A stretch of 64,000 nt of DNA, from positions 1 to 64,000 of the forward strand of contig ABHC01000002.1 of the NCBI GenBank assembly GCA_000171835.1. The letters are read 5' to 3'. The notes beneath the pieces are model-generated. The model did no database searches. It was not told the DNA's origin and saw only the letters and a program-made list of their open reading frames with translations. This document shows, in pieces, positions 49,585 to 59,141 of the stretch (its first letter is position 1; every line of letters begins with the position of its first letter). Source of the stretch: an alpha proteobacterium BAL199 (GTDB lineage Bacteria > Pseudomonadota > Alphaproteobacteria > Thalassobaculales > Thalassobaculaceae). The translations under genes and the position numbers were made by a program.

Positions 49585-50292
49585 TTACGGTTGCGGAAAT
49601 ACGCTAGCGCCGGTTTCGTCCTCCAGGCCGGCCAGGAAGGCGTGCACGATAGCGATCCGCCGCTCGCCCAGTGCCCGGCCGGCAGCGGTGTTCATGGTCG
49701 CCGGCAGCTTGACGATCTTCTCCATCAGGTGGTCGGCCGACCACGCGACTTCGTCGATCGCGCGGCTGCGCGCGGCGGGATCGGTCGGGTGGAACAGCGG
49801 CCGGCCGAGTTCGGCACCGACCGCAATGGTGCGGGCCAGGCCGATGGCGCCGACCGCATCGAGCCGGTCGGCATCCTGCAGGATCTCAGCCTCCAGGGTC
49901 TCCGTCGGTATCCGCGCCGAGTAGCTGTGGGCGGCAATGGCATGCGCGACAGCCGACAGCTTGGCTTCCGGAAAGCCGATGCCCTTCAACAGTCCGGTTG
50001 CCCGTTCCGCGGCCATCCGAGAGGCGCGCGGCCGGTCCGGCGAGTTTTTCGGCACCGCCACGCAGTCGTGCAGGTAGGCGGCCGCCAGCACCACCAGGGA
50101 GTTTACCCGATCCCGGTGTTCCGGTGCGGCCATGATCGTGCGGGCGTTCGCCCAGACCCGGTCCAGGTGATGAATGTCGTGGGCGCTGTCGGCGGCCGGA
50201 TCGTCGACGACCAGCCCGCGCAGTCGTGCCGTCCACTCCGCCTCGATGTCGTCGTTCGGTTGCGAAAGCATCCGATCAAAGCCCCTTGGCAT
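49585..50292 (-). CDS. HD-domain phosphohydrolase (YedJ-like)
   Basis: Cytosolic metal-dependent phosphohydrolase of 235 residues. HD-superfamily motifs are in order: His in SAHDIHHLDRVW (about 37-48), the HD doublet in AAAYLHDCVAVPK, His in AHAIAAHSYS and the downstream Asp in EILQDADRLDAVGAIG. Closest in pattern to the YedJ/YpgQ-like group; the substrate is unknown. Divergent from the hydroxyacid dehydrogenase gene. Confidence 0.85.
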   Translation of the reverse strand: MPRGFDRMLSQPNDDIEAEWTARLRGLVVDDPAADSAHDIHHLDRVWANARTIMAAPEHRDRVNSLVVLAAAYLHDCVAVPKNSPDRPRASRMAAERATGLLKGIGFPEAKLSAVAHAIAAHSYSARIPTETLEAEILQDADRLDAVGAIGLARTIAVGAELGRPLFHPTDPAARSRAIDEVAWSADHLMEKIVKLPATMNTAAGRALGERRIAIVHAFLAGLEDETGASVFPQP

Positions 50293-50383
50293 GACAAACC
50301 CGTGGAAGGGTGTTTAGCATTCCGGCCCGCGCGGTCCAGTTCTAGGATCAGCCGCGTTCCCGTCACCGAGATCGAATTGAGCC

Positions 50384-51349
50384 ATGACCGTCCGATTGCT
50401 GTACTTCGTGCCCGCCCATGCCCCCCTGCGAGCCTTGATCGAGGCGGAGCGGCCCGAGGGCTATGAGATCGTCTATCTGGAGAGCGACGACGAGGCCGAG
50501 ATCCGCGCCAAGCTGGCCGATGCCGAGGTGGTGATGGTCGGGGCCAAGGTCCTGTTGCCCTGGCATGTCGAGGCGGCGCCGAAGCTGCGGCTGGTGCTGC
50601 ACCAAGGCGTCGGCTACCACGACACGGTGGCGACCACGGCGCTGCGCGACCGGCAGATCCCGTTGGCCATCACCCCGGGCGGTACCCCGGAAGGCGTGGC
50701 CGAGCACGCGATCATGATGATGCTGGCGACCGGCCGTCGGCTGGCCTGGCAGGACGCCGAGCTTCGCGCGGGCCGCTGGCATTCCAATACGGTACGGGCT
50801 GAGGCACGCGGCCTCGGCGGCGCCCGCGTCGGGATCATCGGCCTGGGCCGGATCGGCAAGCAGGTGGCCAAGCGCCTGATCCCGTTCGAGTCGGTTCTGG
50901 CCTATCACGATATCCTGGAGATCGACCCGGCGGTCGAGCACGCGCTGCGGGTCGAGCGTCTGCCGTTCGACGAGCTGATCGCCACCTCGGACTTCATCAC
51001 CCTGCACGTGCCGCTGACCGATCTGACCCATCACATGATCGGCGGCAAGGAAATCGCCGCGATGAAGGATGGCGCTATCCTGATCAACTGCGCCCGAGGG
51101 CCGGTGGTCTCTGAGCCGGCGTTGCTGGAGGGGCTCAGGTCCGGAAAACTCGGTGGTGCGGGTCTCGACGTGTTCGAGATCGAGCCGGTGGTCGGCCCGT
51201 CACCGTTCGCCGAGTTCCGCAACGTCGTGCTGACGCCGCACAACGCGCCGGGCACACGCGATATCATGCAGCAGAAGTTCCAGCAGATGTTCGCCAACGC
51301 CAAGCGCTTCTTCGGCGGCGAGACGCTGGCCGACAAGATCGACCTGTAA
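50384..51349 (+). CDS. D-2-hydroxyacid dehydrogenase (NAD-dependent)
   Basis: The 321-residue D-isomer-specific hydroxyacid dehydrogenase has the Rossmann motif VGIIGLGRIGKQVAKRL (about 143-160). The catalytic Arg is in LINCARGPVVSEP, the Glu in GLDVFEIEPV and the His in VLTPHNAPGTRD. Reactions could be on phosphoglycerate, glyoxylate/hydroxypyruvate or a catabolic hydroxyacid. The ATG is preceded by GAGATCGAATTGAGCC, with no strong ribosome site. It is the first gene of a plus-strand block with two amidases and an acyl-CoA dehydrogenase; 12 bases separate it from the first amidase. Confidence 0.88.
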   Translation: MTVRLLYFVPAHAPLRALIEAERPEGYEIVYLESDDEAEIRAKLADAEVVMVGAKVLLPWHVEAAPKLRLVLHQGVGYHDTVATTALRDRQIPLAITPGGTPEGVAEHAIMMMLATGRRLAWQDAELRAGRWHSNTVRAEARGLGGARVGIIGLGRIGKQVAKRLIPFESVLAYHDILEIDPAVEHALRVERLPFDELIATSDFITLHVPLTDLTHHMIGGKEIAAMKDGAILINCARGPVVSEPALLEGLRSGKLGGAGLDVFEIEPVVGPSPFAEFRNVVLTPHNAPGTRDIMQQKFQQMFANAKRFFGGETLADKIDL

Positions 51350-51361
51350 CCGGAGGGCGTC

Positions 51362-52789
51362 ATGGCCACCTTCACCGAATACGCCGATCACGACGGACTC
51401 GGCCTCGCCGACCTGATCGCCCGGCGCGAGGTAAAACGGGAGGAGGTGCTGGAAGCGGCGATCGAGCGGGCCGACGCGGTCAATCCGACGATCAACGCCA
51501 TCGTGCACCGGATGGACGCGATCGCCCGTGGCCGGGTGGCTGCCGATCTGCCGACCGGCCCGTTCGCCGGTGTGCCGTTCCTGCTGAAGGATCTGTATGT
51601 CGGCTACGAGGGCTCGCCCGTCAGCAACGGGTCGCGACTCTGGAAGGACTACATCTCTCCGGCCAACTTCACCTACACCGAGCGTTGCCGCGACGCGGGA
51701 TTGGTCGTCTTCGGTCGGACCAACAGCCCGGAGCTGGGAATCGCCTGGACCACCGAGCCGGTGGCCCACGGCCCGACCCGCAATCCCTGGGACTTGGAAC
51801 GCACGGCCGGCGGGTCGTCGGGGGGTGCGGCTGCGGCGGTGGCGGCCGGAATCGTGCCGATCGCCCATGCGACCGACGGCGGCGGCTCGATCCGCATCCC
51901 GGCGGCGCAGTGCGGCCTGTTCGGCCTGAAGCCGACACGCGGCCGCAACCCGGCCGGCCCGTACATCGGGGAGGGGTGGTCGGGCCTCGCCACCGGCCAT
52001 GTGGTCAGCCGCAGCGTCCGCGACAGCGCGGCGATGCTCGACGCCACCTCCGGCCCGGCTCCCGGCGACCCGTACGCGGCGCCGACCCCGGCGCGACCGT
52101 TCCTGAAAGAGGTCGGCGCCGATCCTGGACGGCTGCGGGTAGCACTGCACACAACTGGCCTCGACGGCCGACCGCTCGATCCTGAGAACGCTACGGCGGC
52201 AAACCAGGCGGCGCATATGCTGCGTGAGCTTGGGCACGAGATCGACGAGGCAATGCCGGTGTTCGACCTTGCCGCGCTCAACAAGGCGTTCCGGGTGATC
52301 ATTGCCGGCAATCTCTGGAACGCCGTGTCGATGCGCTACGCCGCTCTCGACCGCGATCCGGACGGTGAGGGGCTGGAGAAGGCGACGTGGGAATGGGCGC
52401 AGGAGGGCCGGACCTTCACCGCGTCGGACTACGCCGCCTCGCTGACCGCCATCCACGTGGCCGGCCGGCAGTTGGCGCAGTTCTTCGAGAACTACGACGC
52501 CATGCTGTCCACGACCATGCGCGAGCCGCCGGTCAAGCTCGGCACGTTGCGCCAGAACGAGCAGGGGCTCGACGACTACATGCAGGCTCTGATGGGCGAG
52601 ATGCCGGTGACGCCGTTGTTCAACTCCACCGGCTGCCCGGCCATGTCGGTGCCGCTGCACTGGACCGCCGGTGGCCTGCCGGTGGGCATTCACTTCGGAG
52701 CCGCCTTCGGCCGCGAGGATCTGCTGATCCGCCTGGCGTCGCAACTTGAGCAAGCCAAGCCCTGGTTCGATCGACGGCCTGACCTCTAG
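51362..52789 (+). CDS. Amidase-signature family amidase, copy 1
   Basis: Amidase-signature hydrolase of 475 residues. The catalytic triad is intact: Lys76 ([14 protein letters not shown]), cis-Ser152 ([16 protein letters not shown]) and nucleophile Ser176 ([17 protein letters not shown]). No GatA-type context, so it probably acts on a small amide or carbamate. It is a close paralogue of the next gene: same length, near-identical core segments and identical ends (PWFDRRPDL). GGAGGG lies six bases before the ATG. Confidence 0.92.
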   Translation: MATFTEYADHDGLGLADLIARREVKREEVLEAAIERADAVNPTINAIVHRMDAIARGRVAADLPTGPFAGVPFLLKDLYVGYEGSPVSNGSRLWKDYISPANFTYTERCRDAGLVVFGRTNSPELGIAWTTEPVAHGPTRNPWDLERTAGGSSGGAAAAVAAGIVPIAHATDGGGSIRIPAAQCGLFGLKPTRGRNPAGPYIGEGWSGLATGHVVSRSVRDSAAMLDATSGPAPGDPYAAPTPARPFLKEVGADPGRLRVALHTTGLDGRPLDPENATAANQAAHMLRELGHEIDEAMPVFDLAALNKAFRVIIAGNLWNAVSMRYAALDRDPDGEGLEKATWEWAQEGRTFTASDYAASLTAIHVAGRQLAQFFENYDAMLSTTMREPPVKLGTLRQNEQGLDDYMQALMGEMPVTPLFNSTGCPAMSVPLHWTAGGLPVGIHFGAAFGREDLLIRLASQLEQAKPWFDRRPDL

Positions 52790-52824
52790 GGTCCGGAAAC
52801 AGTGACCCTGGAGAATAGGAAACA

Positions 52825-54252
52825 ATGAGTGGTTTCAGCGACTACGGACGGTACGATGCGATTGGGCTTGCGGACTTGATCCGTTCGGGCGCGGTGTCGA
52901 CGGCGGAGGTGCTTGAGTCGGCAATCGCCCGCGCCGATGCGGTGAACCCGGCGATCAACGCAATCGTTCGCCGCCTCGACGACCGGGCGCGTGCCTCGGC
53001 TGCCAACGGGATCGGCAGCGGCCCGTTCGCTGGCGTGCCGTTCCTGTTCAAGGATCTCTACACCTGGGAGGCCGGTGTGCCGACCGGCAACGGCTCGCAC
53101 TTCTGGGACGGGTTCGTGGCACCGGTCGACTTCACCTATGTCGAGCGCTGCCGGGCGGCCGGACTGGTCAGCTTCGGACGGACCGCGACCTCGGAGGAGG
53201 GTGTCAGCATCTCCACCGAGTCGGTGGCGACCGGGGCGACCCGCAATCCCTGGAACCTGGAGCGCACCGCCGGCGGGTCGTCCGGTGGTGCGGCGGCGGC
53301 CGTGGCGGCCGGCATCGTGCCGATGGCACACGCTTCTGACGGAGGCGGGTCGATCCGCATACCGGCGGCCCAGTGCGGCCTGTTCGGTCTGAAGCCGAGC
53401 CGTGGCCGCATGCCAATGGGACCGTTCGTCGGCGAGGGCTGGGGCGGCCTGGCCACCGGGCACGTGGTGAGCCGCAGCGTTCGGGACAGTGCCGCCATGC
53501 TGGATGCCACCGCCGGGCCCGCCCCGGGCGATCCCTATGCTGCTCCGGCGCCTTTGCGGCCCTATCTGCAGGAGGTTGGTGGTGATCCGGGCCGATTGCG
53601 GGTGGCTCTGCACCTGGACGGCCTGGACGGCGTGCCGCTCGATCCGGAGAACCGGCGGGCGGTGGAGGAGGCGGGCCGGTTGCTGGAAGGTCTCGGCCAC
53701 ACCGTCACCGAGGCGCAGCCGGCAATCGATGCGGCTGCCCTGAACCGGGCCATCATGGTGATCGTCGCCACCAACTCCTGGAACACGCTGGCTTTCCGGA
53801 GCGCGGAGTTGGGCCGGGCGCCGGACGGTGCCGGCTATCAGCGTTCAACCCGGGAGATCGCCGAGGCAGGTCGTACCCTGACCGCCACCGAGTACGCGGC
53901 GTCGGTGGCGACGTTCCACCGGGCCGGCCGGGTGTTCGGGCAGTTCTTCGAGGCTTACGACGTGCTGGTATCAACCACCATGCGGCGTCCGCCGTTTGCA
54001 CTCGGCATAATGCTGGCCGACGAGACCGGCGGCGAGGCGTTTGGCCATCGCTGCCAGGCCGAGATGCCGGTCACCCACCATTTCAACATGACTGGTTGCC
54101 CGGCCATGTCGGTGCCGCTGCATTGGACCGCCGACAACTTGCCGGTCGGCATTCACATCGGTGCGGCGTATGGTCGGGAGGATCTGCTGCTGCGGCTCGC
54201 CGGACAGCTTGAACAGGCGCGTCCATGGTTTGACCGCCGCCCCGATTTGTAA
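52825..54252 (+). CDS. Amidase-signature family amidase, copy 2 (tandem paralogue)
   Basis: Second 475-residue amidase, 35 bases after copy 1. The triad aligns residue for residue: Lys in [14 protein letters not shown], cis-Ser in [16 protein letters not shown] and nucleophile Ser in [17 protein letters not shown]. Substrate-loop regions differ between the copies (for example [13 protein letters not shown] versus [13 protein letters not shown]), suggesting divergence in specificity after tandem duplication. The two ends are nearly identical. Stop is followed 13 bases later by the acyl-CoA dehydrogenase start. Confidence 0.92.
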   Translation: MSGFSDYGRYDAIGLADLIRSGAVSTAEVLESAIARADAVNPAINAIVRRLDDRARASAANGIGSGPFAGVPFLFKDLYTWEAGVPTGNGSHFWDGFVAPVDFTYVERCRAAGLVSFGRTATSEEGVSISTESVATGATRNPWNLERTAGGSSGGAAAAVAAGIVPMAHASDGGGSIRIPAAQCGLFGLKPSRGRMPMGPFVGEGWGGLATGHVVSRSVRDSAAMLDATAGPAPGDPYAAPAPLRPYLQEVGGDPGRLRVALHLDGLDGVPLDPENRRAVEEAGRLLEGLGHTVTEAQPAIDAAALNRAIMVIVATNSWNTLAFRSAELGRAPDGAGYQRSTREIAEAGRTLTATEYAASVATFHRAGRVFGQFFEAYDVLVSTTMRRPPFALGIMLADETGGEAFGHRCQAEMPVTHHFNMTGCPAMSVPLHWTADNLPVGIHIGAAYGREDLLLRLAGQLEQARPWFDRRPDL

Positions 54253-54265
54253 GGTTGCCCACCCG

Positions 54266-55438
54266 ATGACCGGTGTATCGTTACTCACTGAAGACCAGAA
54301 CTCTTTGGTTGAAGCCATTGGAAAGATTGCAGATCGATTCGGCGATGACTACTGGCGCAAGGCGGACGAGACCGCAAGTTTTCCTCACGAATATGCCCGG
54401 GCGATCGCCGAGGGCGGGTGGCTCGGCATCGCCATGCCGGAGAATGTCGGCGGCGCCGGGCTCGGCCTGACCGAGGCGGCACTGATGATGGAGCGGTTGG
54501 CGAACTCGGCCGGTGCGATGGCGGCGGCCTCGTCGATCCACATCAACATCTTCGGTCTGCACCCGGTTGTGGTGTTCGGCACCGAGCAGCAGCAGCAGCG
54601 CTTCCTGCCGCCGCTGATCGCCGGCACCGAGCGTGCCTGTTTCGGTGTGACCGAACCGGATGCCGGGCTGGACACCGGGCGTCTGAAGACCATGGCGGTG
54701 CGCGATGGCGACATCTACCGGATCACCGGCCGCAAGATCTGGACGTCGACGGCGCAAGAGGCCGACCGGGTGCTGATCATCGCCCGGACGTCGCCGGTCG
54801 AGGCGACGCCGAAGCCGACCGACGGACTGACCCTGTTCTACGCGCCGCTGGACCGATCCAAGGTCGAAATCCGGGCGATCCACAAGATGGGCCGCCACGC
54901 GGTCGACTCCAACATGCTGTTCATCGACGGGCTGGAAGTGCCGGTCGAGGACAGGATCGGCGAGGAGGGACAGGGTTTTCGCTGCCTGCTGCACGGCCTG
55001 AACCCGGAACGGATCCTGATTGCCGCCGAGGCGATCGGCGTCGGCCGTCAGGCGTTGTCGCGGGCCGTGACCTACGCCAAGGAACGGGTAGTGTTCGGCC
55101 GGCCGATCGGCCAGAACCAGGGCATCCAGCATCCGCTGGCCGAGAACTGGATGGAGTTGGAGGCCGCGTGGCTGATGGTCCTGCGAGCCGCCGCCCTGTA
55201 CGACGCCGGCCAGCCCTGTGGGGCCGAGGCCAATTCCGCCAAGTACCTGGCCGCCGAGGCGGCGTTCAAGGCCTGCGAGCGGGCGGTAATGACACTGGGC
55301 GGCATGGGCTACGCGGCGGAGTACGGGGTCGAGCGGCTGCTACGCGAAGTGCTGATCACCCGCATCGCCCCGGTATCGCCGGAACTGATCAAGTGTTTCA
55401 TCGCCGAGCGCGTGCTTGGCCTGCCGAAGAGCTACTGA
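54266..55438 (+). CDS. Acyl-CoA dehydrogenase
   Basis: FAD-dependent acyl-CoA dehydrogenase of 390 residues. The N-terminal helical domain, the middle beta-domain with RACFGVTEPDAGLDTGRLKT (the usual acyl-CoA/FAD signature) and the C-terminal helical domain with MTLGGMGYAAEYGVERLLRE are all present. The usual Glu base of the beta-oxidation type is not obvious at the GYG position, where GYAAEYGVE reads instead. I chose ATG 54266; the frame extends upstream into the amidase. Likely cotranscribed with the amidases. Substrate unknown. Confidence 0.9.
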   Translation: MTGVSLLTEDQNSLVEAIGKIADRFGDDYWRKADETASFPHEYARAIAEGGWLGIAMPENVGGAGLGLTEAALMMERLANSAGAMAAASSIHINIFGLHPVVVFGTEQQQQRFLPPLIAGTERACFGVTEPDAGLDTGRLKTMAVRDGDIYRITGRKIWTSTAQEADRVLIIARTSPVEATPKPTDGLTLFYAPLDRSKVEIRAIHKMGRHAVDSNMLFIDGLEVPVEDRIGEEGQGFRCLLHGLNPERILIAAEAIGVGRQALSRAVTYAKERVVFGRPIGQNQGIQHPLAENWMELEAAWLMVLRAAALYDAGQPCGAEANSAKYLAAEAAFKACERAVMTLGGMGYAAEYGVERLLREVLITRIAPVSPELIKCFIAERVLGLPKSY

Positions 55439-55441
55439 TCG

Positions 55442-56608
55442 TCAGAACAGCCGGGAACTGGCGAGGTCGGCACCTTCGCGCAGGCTGCGCAGCTTGGCCC
55501 AAACGACATCGGAAGTGAGGCGACCCATGCCGGCCGACGTGTCGAAGCCGCAGTCGGTGCTGGCCATGATGCGGGTGGGATCCCCGATCATCTCGGCGGC
55601 CCGCTCCAGCCGGTCAGCAACGACCTCCGGATGCTCGACGAACGACGAAGTGGTGTCGATACAGCCGACGATCAATGACTGATGTTTTGCGAGAGGAATG
55701 TCTCGGAACACTTTGATTTCATGTTGGTGTCGTGCGTTCGCAAACGGCATCATGATGGCACTGACATCGGCTTCGCGGATGGCCGGCAGGATATCGCGTA
55801 AGGCCACGTCCTGATCGTGCGGTGCCTCGTAGTTGCCCCAGCAGACGTGCAGGCGGACCCGGTCACGGGGCAGGCCGGCGATCGCCTTGTTGATCGTCGT
55901 CACCACCCGCTCGACGAACGCGACGAAGTCCGACACCGGGCGGTCGGCGTAGGTCAGGTGCCGTTCGAGGGCGAGATCGGGAGCGTCGATCTGCAGGATC
56001 AGTCCGTGACGGATCGCCGCTTCGTACTCGACCTTCAGTGCCTCGGCGACGGCATCCAGATAGGCCTGATCGTCGGGGTAGTACTGGTTCTTCATGGCGG
56101 TGGCGACGATGCCCGGCGAGGGGGCGGTCATGAAGGCGTCGGCGAAGCCTCCGCCGACCTCGGCCAGGGCGCTCTTGAAGCCGGTAATTTCGGCTTCGTT
56201 GGCGGCCCGGTCCTCGTAGACGATCGGGCCGATCGCCATCGGCGGGGTGAAGTTCGAGACGGCGGTCTTGGTTGCCAGGGTCTGGCGCCGGGCTTCGGCG
56301 AATTCGGGGTAGTTGTCGAACTCCCGGGACCCGGTACGGGCCCACTGGCCACCGAAGCCCGACATCCGGCGTTGGACGTAGAGGAAGAACGCCTCGCGTA
56401 CTTGTTCGCCGTCGCTCGGGATGTCGATGCCTGCGTCGCGTTGACGGGCGACCACGTCGCGGGTCGCCGCCTCGCCCTCGGCGGTGATCCGGGCCTCATC
56501 GACCGGTTCGCCGTTGACCCGGTGGGCATACAACTGCACCAACCTTTGCGGGCGGGGCAGGCTGCCGGCGTGGGTTGTCAGGATCCGTCGGGTCGGTGCC
56601 GTCACCAT
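55442..56608 (-). CDS. MetE C-terminal-like (cobalamin-independent methionine synthase II family) protein
   Basis: UROD/MetE-like barrel of 388 residues. Zinc ligands can be placed: His and Cys in RLHVCWGNYEAPHD, a Glu near ARHQHEIKVF and Cys in MASTDCGFDTSAGM. Only the catalytic barrel is present, not the N-terminal half of full MetE (about 750 aa), so it belongs to the shorter 'methionine synthase II' group whose methyl donor and acceptor are mostly undefined. It overlaps the upstream DUF2061 gene by seven bases and converges with the acyl-CoA dehydrogenase (three bases between stops). Confidence 0.85.
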   Translation of the reverse strand: MVTAPTRRILTTHAGSLPRPQRLVQLYAHRVNGEPVDEARITAEGEAATRDVVARQRDAGIDIPSDGEQVREAFFLYVQRRMSGFGGQWARTGSREFDNYPEFAEARRQTLATKTAVSNFTPPMAIGPIVYEDRAANEAEITGFKSALAEVGGGFADAFMTAPSPGIVATAMKNQYYPDDQAYLDAVAEALKVEYEAAIRHGLILQIDAPDLALERHLTYADRPVSDFVAFVERVVTTINKAIAGLPRDRVRLHVCWGNYEAPHDQDVALRDILPAIREADVSAIMMPFANARHQHEIKVFRDIPLAKHQSLIVGCIDTTSSFVEHPEVVADRLERAAEMIGDPTRIMASTDCGFDTSAGMGRLTSDVVWAKLRSLREGADLASSRLF

Positions 56609-57195
56609 GCCGGGACAGCCGAGAAGGCGGCCGGTACCATGGCGGTTCGCTTAGCGGCCGCCACGGCGGACCGTTCGCGCAGCTGGTCGTAGAACGCCCA
56701 GCCGTATTCGTTGGCAACGTACATGACGGTTTCACCCACTGCGCTGAAGATCGTGAAGCCGGCGGCCGCGATCGGGTCGCCTGTGAAACCGTACCCGACG
56801 GCGAATGCGCGTGTCGAGCTTGCCAGGCGAAAAGTGGTGCCCTTCAGGATATTGGCGCGGGCGTCGTACTCTTCGATCGGCGGCCCGAGGTACCCCCACG
56901 CGACCTCGTGGCCATAATACATCGCGGCGGCGGCGGTGGCGTTCACCGCGAGAAAGGTCGGACCGACATACAGGTGCCCACCGAGCACGCTGGCGAACAG
57001 CGCCAGATCCAACGCGTTCGTCCCGGCTTCGAACACCAGCATTTTGTAGAGCGAGCGCTCCAGAACAGCCGGCTCAAGCACCGAGGTTGGTGCTGGGGTC
57101 GATTCCTGGGCCGATGCCTGAACGGGCAGGGCGGTGATGGCGGTGAATCCCACAATCGCCGCGCGCAGCGTCTGGTGCTTTGGTCGATGCCGCAA
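56602..57195 (-). CDS. DUF2061-domain protein with signal peptide
   Basis: The 197-residue product starts with a probable signal peptide or first helix (TLRAAIVGFTAITALPVQASA) and then has a region with several hydrophobic helices. The last third (KGTTFRLASSTRAFAVGYGF to VGETVMYVANEYGWAFYDQL) resembles the DUF2061 membrane domain. The best start is TTG 57195, with GAGGAG six bases before it; an upstream TTG at 57210 overlaps that site. Function unknown. It overlaps the MetE-like gene (ATGGTGA), so they are cotranscribed. Confidence 0.65.
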   Translation of the reverse strand: MRHRPKHQTLRAAIVGFTAITALPVQASAQESTPAPTSVLEPAVLERSLYKMLVFEAGTNALDLALFASVLGGHLYVGPTFLAVNATAAAAMYYGHEVAWGYLGPPIEEYDARANILKGTTFRLASSTRAFAVGYGFTGDPIAAAGFTIFSAVGETVMYVANEYGWAFYDQLRERSAVAAAKRTAMVPAAFSAVPAW

Positions 57196-57309
57196 ACCAG
57201 ATCTCCTCAACTATGCGTGAAGCGGCTAAGCTTCCGCGGCCGATAGAGTGACACTCACGGCGCCGTTCGTCAGGCCCGATTCTGTCCGGACGGTGGAAAG
57301 GGGGCAACC

Positions 57310-58395
57310 ATGACCGTGACGGACGTGCTGATCGTGGGCGCCGGGCCCGTCGGAATGGCCGGTGCGATCGAACTGAACCGCCGTGGCGCTTCGGTGCGGA
57401 TCGTCGACCGTGAGGGCGCCCACACCAAGCTGTCGAAAGCGGTCGGGATCAATACCCAGACTCTGGAACTGCTGGAGTCCAGCGGCCTGACCGAGCGTCT
57501 GCTGGCCGCCGGGATCCGGATTGCCCGGGCGAACCTGCATTTCGACGGCAAGCCACTGGTGACGCTCGACCTCAGCCGCGCCGAGCACCGCTTTAACTTC
57601 ATCCTGGCGCTGCCGCAGAGCGAGACCGAGGGCATTCTGGAATCGGCGCTGGCCGAGCGCGGGATCGTGGTCGAACGCGAAACCGAGATGATCGCGTTTT
57701 CGCAGGATGCCGATTTCGTGACCGCCAGCTTGCGCGGTCCGGGCGGTGAGCACGAGGCGGCGGCTGGTCGGGTGTTGGGCGCCGATGGGCCGCGCAGCGC
57801 GATCCGGCAGGGGTTGGGCATCCCGTTCACTGGCGCGCGCTATGACGAGACCTGGAGTTTGGCCGACGTCACCCTGGACTGGCCTTACGGCTACGGGGAG
57901 GTGAACCTGTTTCTGCATAGCAATGGCGCGTTGTTGTTCACGGTGCCGATCGCGCCGGACCGGATTCGCGCCATCTCGCAGACCGATAACGCGCTGGCAT
58001 TGCTCCCCGCAGGGTCGGTCGTGCGCGAGACCCATTGGGATTCGACTTTCCACGTAGCACTCCGCCAGGCGGAGCGGTATCAGGACGGTTGCTGCTTCCT
58101 GGCCGGTGACGCGGCGCATGTTCATTCGCCGGCCGGCGGCCGCGGCATGAATCTTGGGATCTGGGACGCGTGCGCGTTCGCGGCGCGCCATGCGGCAGGC
58201 ACGCTGGATGGCTACACCGCCGAACGGCACCGGATCGCTGCCCGCATCCTCGCCATCACCGACCGGATGTTCCGGGTGGCGCGCTTGAAGCCCGGCATCG
58301 CGCAATCGGCGCGCAATCTGGTGATGCGCAACATCGTGCCGATGCCCACAGTCCAACGGTGGATCGCACCGCAACTGCTGGGCATCGAGCGGTAG
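57310..58395 (+). CDS. FAD-dependent monooxygenase (PHBH-type)
   Basis: Flavoprotein of 361 residues of the aromatic-hydroxylase class. The dinucleotide motif VLIVGAGPVGMAGAIELNRRG (about 6-26), the second FAD motif GADGPRSAIR and the third CFLAGDAAHVHSPAGGRGMNLG are all intact. The C-terminus ends about 65 residues after the third motif, shorter than classical phenol hydroxylases but like single-domain PHBH-type monooxygenases. Substrate unknown. GGAAAGGGGG lies just before the ATG. Confidence 0.9.
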   Translation: MTVTDVLIVGAGPVGMAGAIELNRRGASVRIVDREGAHTKLSKAVGINTQTLELLESSGLTERLLAAGIRIARANLHFDGKPLVTLDLSRAEHRFNFILALPQSETEGILESALAERGIVVERETEMIAFSQDADFVTASLRGPGGEHEAAAGRVLGADGPRSAIRQGLGIPFTGARYDETWSLADVTLDWPYGYGEVNLFLHSNGALLFTVPIAPDRIRAISQTDNALALLPAGSVVRETHWDSTFHVALRQAERYQDGCCFLAGDAAHVHSPAGGRGMNLGIWDACAFAARHAAGTLDGYTAERHRIAARILAITDRMFRVARLKPGIAQSARNLVMRNIVPMPTVQRWIAPQLLGIER

Positions 58396-58406
58396 CGGCT
58401 TCAACC

Positions 58407-59060
58407 TTATTTGTTTTTGTCGCCCATCATCTCGCGGCGGAGCGCGTCGAACGGGTCGTCGCTGGCGGGCCTCTTGCGGCTCGACCGGCTGACCGGATCT
58501 TCGGGGATCTTCTGCCAGTCCCAGCTCTTGTCCGTGGCTTTCGGCTTACTGGCTGGGGCCGTGCGGGCGGCGGCTGCCGGCTTCTTGGACGGCGCCGGCG
58601 GCGGGGTTCCAGGTCCCGCCTTGCTGGGCGGCCCGGACTTTGGTGGCGATGGCTCGGCCGGTCCGGCAGTGCCGCGCGGCTTGGGAACCGGCGGCACGAC
58701 GGCAGGATCGGTCGCCGGACTGTGATCGCGGATCAACGGCTGCCATTCAAGCGTGTCATCGACCTTCGGCTTCGCCGATGCACTCGGTTGCGGTACCGGG
58801 ATGCTGCCCTTGAATCCGCTTGTAGCCTGCTTTTCCGCCTGCTTCTCGGCGTGGGTGCCGATGCGTCGGCGTTCGATCGCTGGCAACGAGTCGAATGATT
58901 GTTCAGCCTGGCGGTAGTCGGATGGGTCGCCGGTGCCAGCGGCCTTTTCCAAACGCTCGGCAATGCGGGCGTTGTTCGGGCTGGATGCCTTGGTGCTGTT
59001 GGCCAGGATCTTCATGCTGCGCCGGTCGACTGGGCTCAGCCGCTTGTTGTCACCCGTCAT
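58407..59060 (-). CDS. Hypothetical disordered Pro/Ala/Lys-rich protein with a repeated Trp motif
   Basis: I do not recognise this 217-residue protein. The N-terminal 85 residues are charged and helical (NNARIAERLEKAAGTGDPSD, AEKQAEKQATSGF). Residues 85-185 are low-complexity Pro/Ala/Lys/Ser. Two similar short motifs, DDTLEWQPLIRD (about 103-114) and DKSWDWQKIPED (about 176-187), flank the disordered part and may be binding sites. No signal peptide or membrane helix. It starts 78 bases from the IS1182 left end, so its native upstream region has been displaced. GC and codon use look native. Confidence 0.6.
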   Translation of the reverse strand: MTGDNKRLSPVDRRSMKILANSTKASSPNNARIAERLEKAAGTGDPSDYRQAEQSFDSLPAIERRRIGTHAEKQAEKQATSGFKGSIPVPQPSASAKPKVDDTLEWQPLIRDHSPATDPAVVPPVPKPRGTAGPAEPSPPKSGPPSKAGPGTPPPAPSKKPAAAARTAPASKPKATDKSWDWQKIPEDPVSRSSRKRPASDDPFDALRREMMGDKNK

Positions 59061-59137
59061 GCTGGATCACTCGACATGCCGTCTCCCCTTGCCCCACAAG
59101 TCATGCCAAGCATATTCAATTCTACATTAAATATCCC

Positions 59138-59141
59138 CTAA
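59138..59141. repeat. CTAA target-site duplication, left copy of IS1182 insertion
   Basis: CTAA flanks the element on the left (59138-59141) and on the right (60719-60722), a 4-base duplication as expected for the IS1182 family. Confidence 0.85.
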
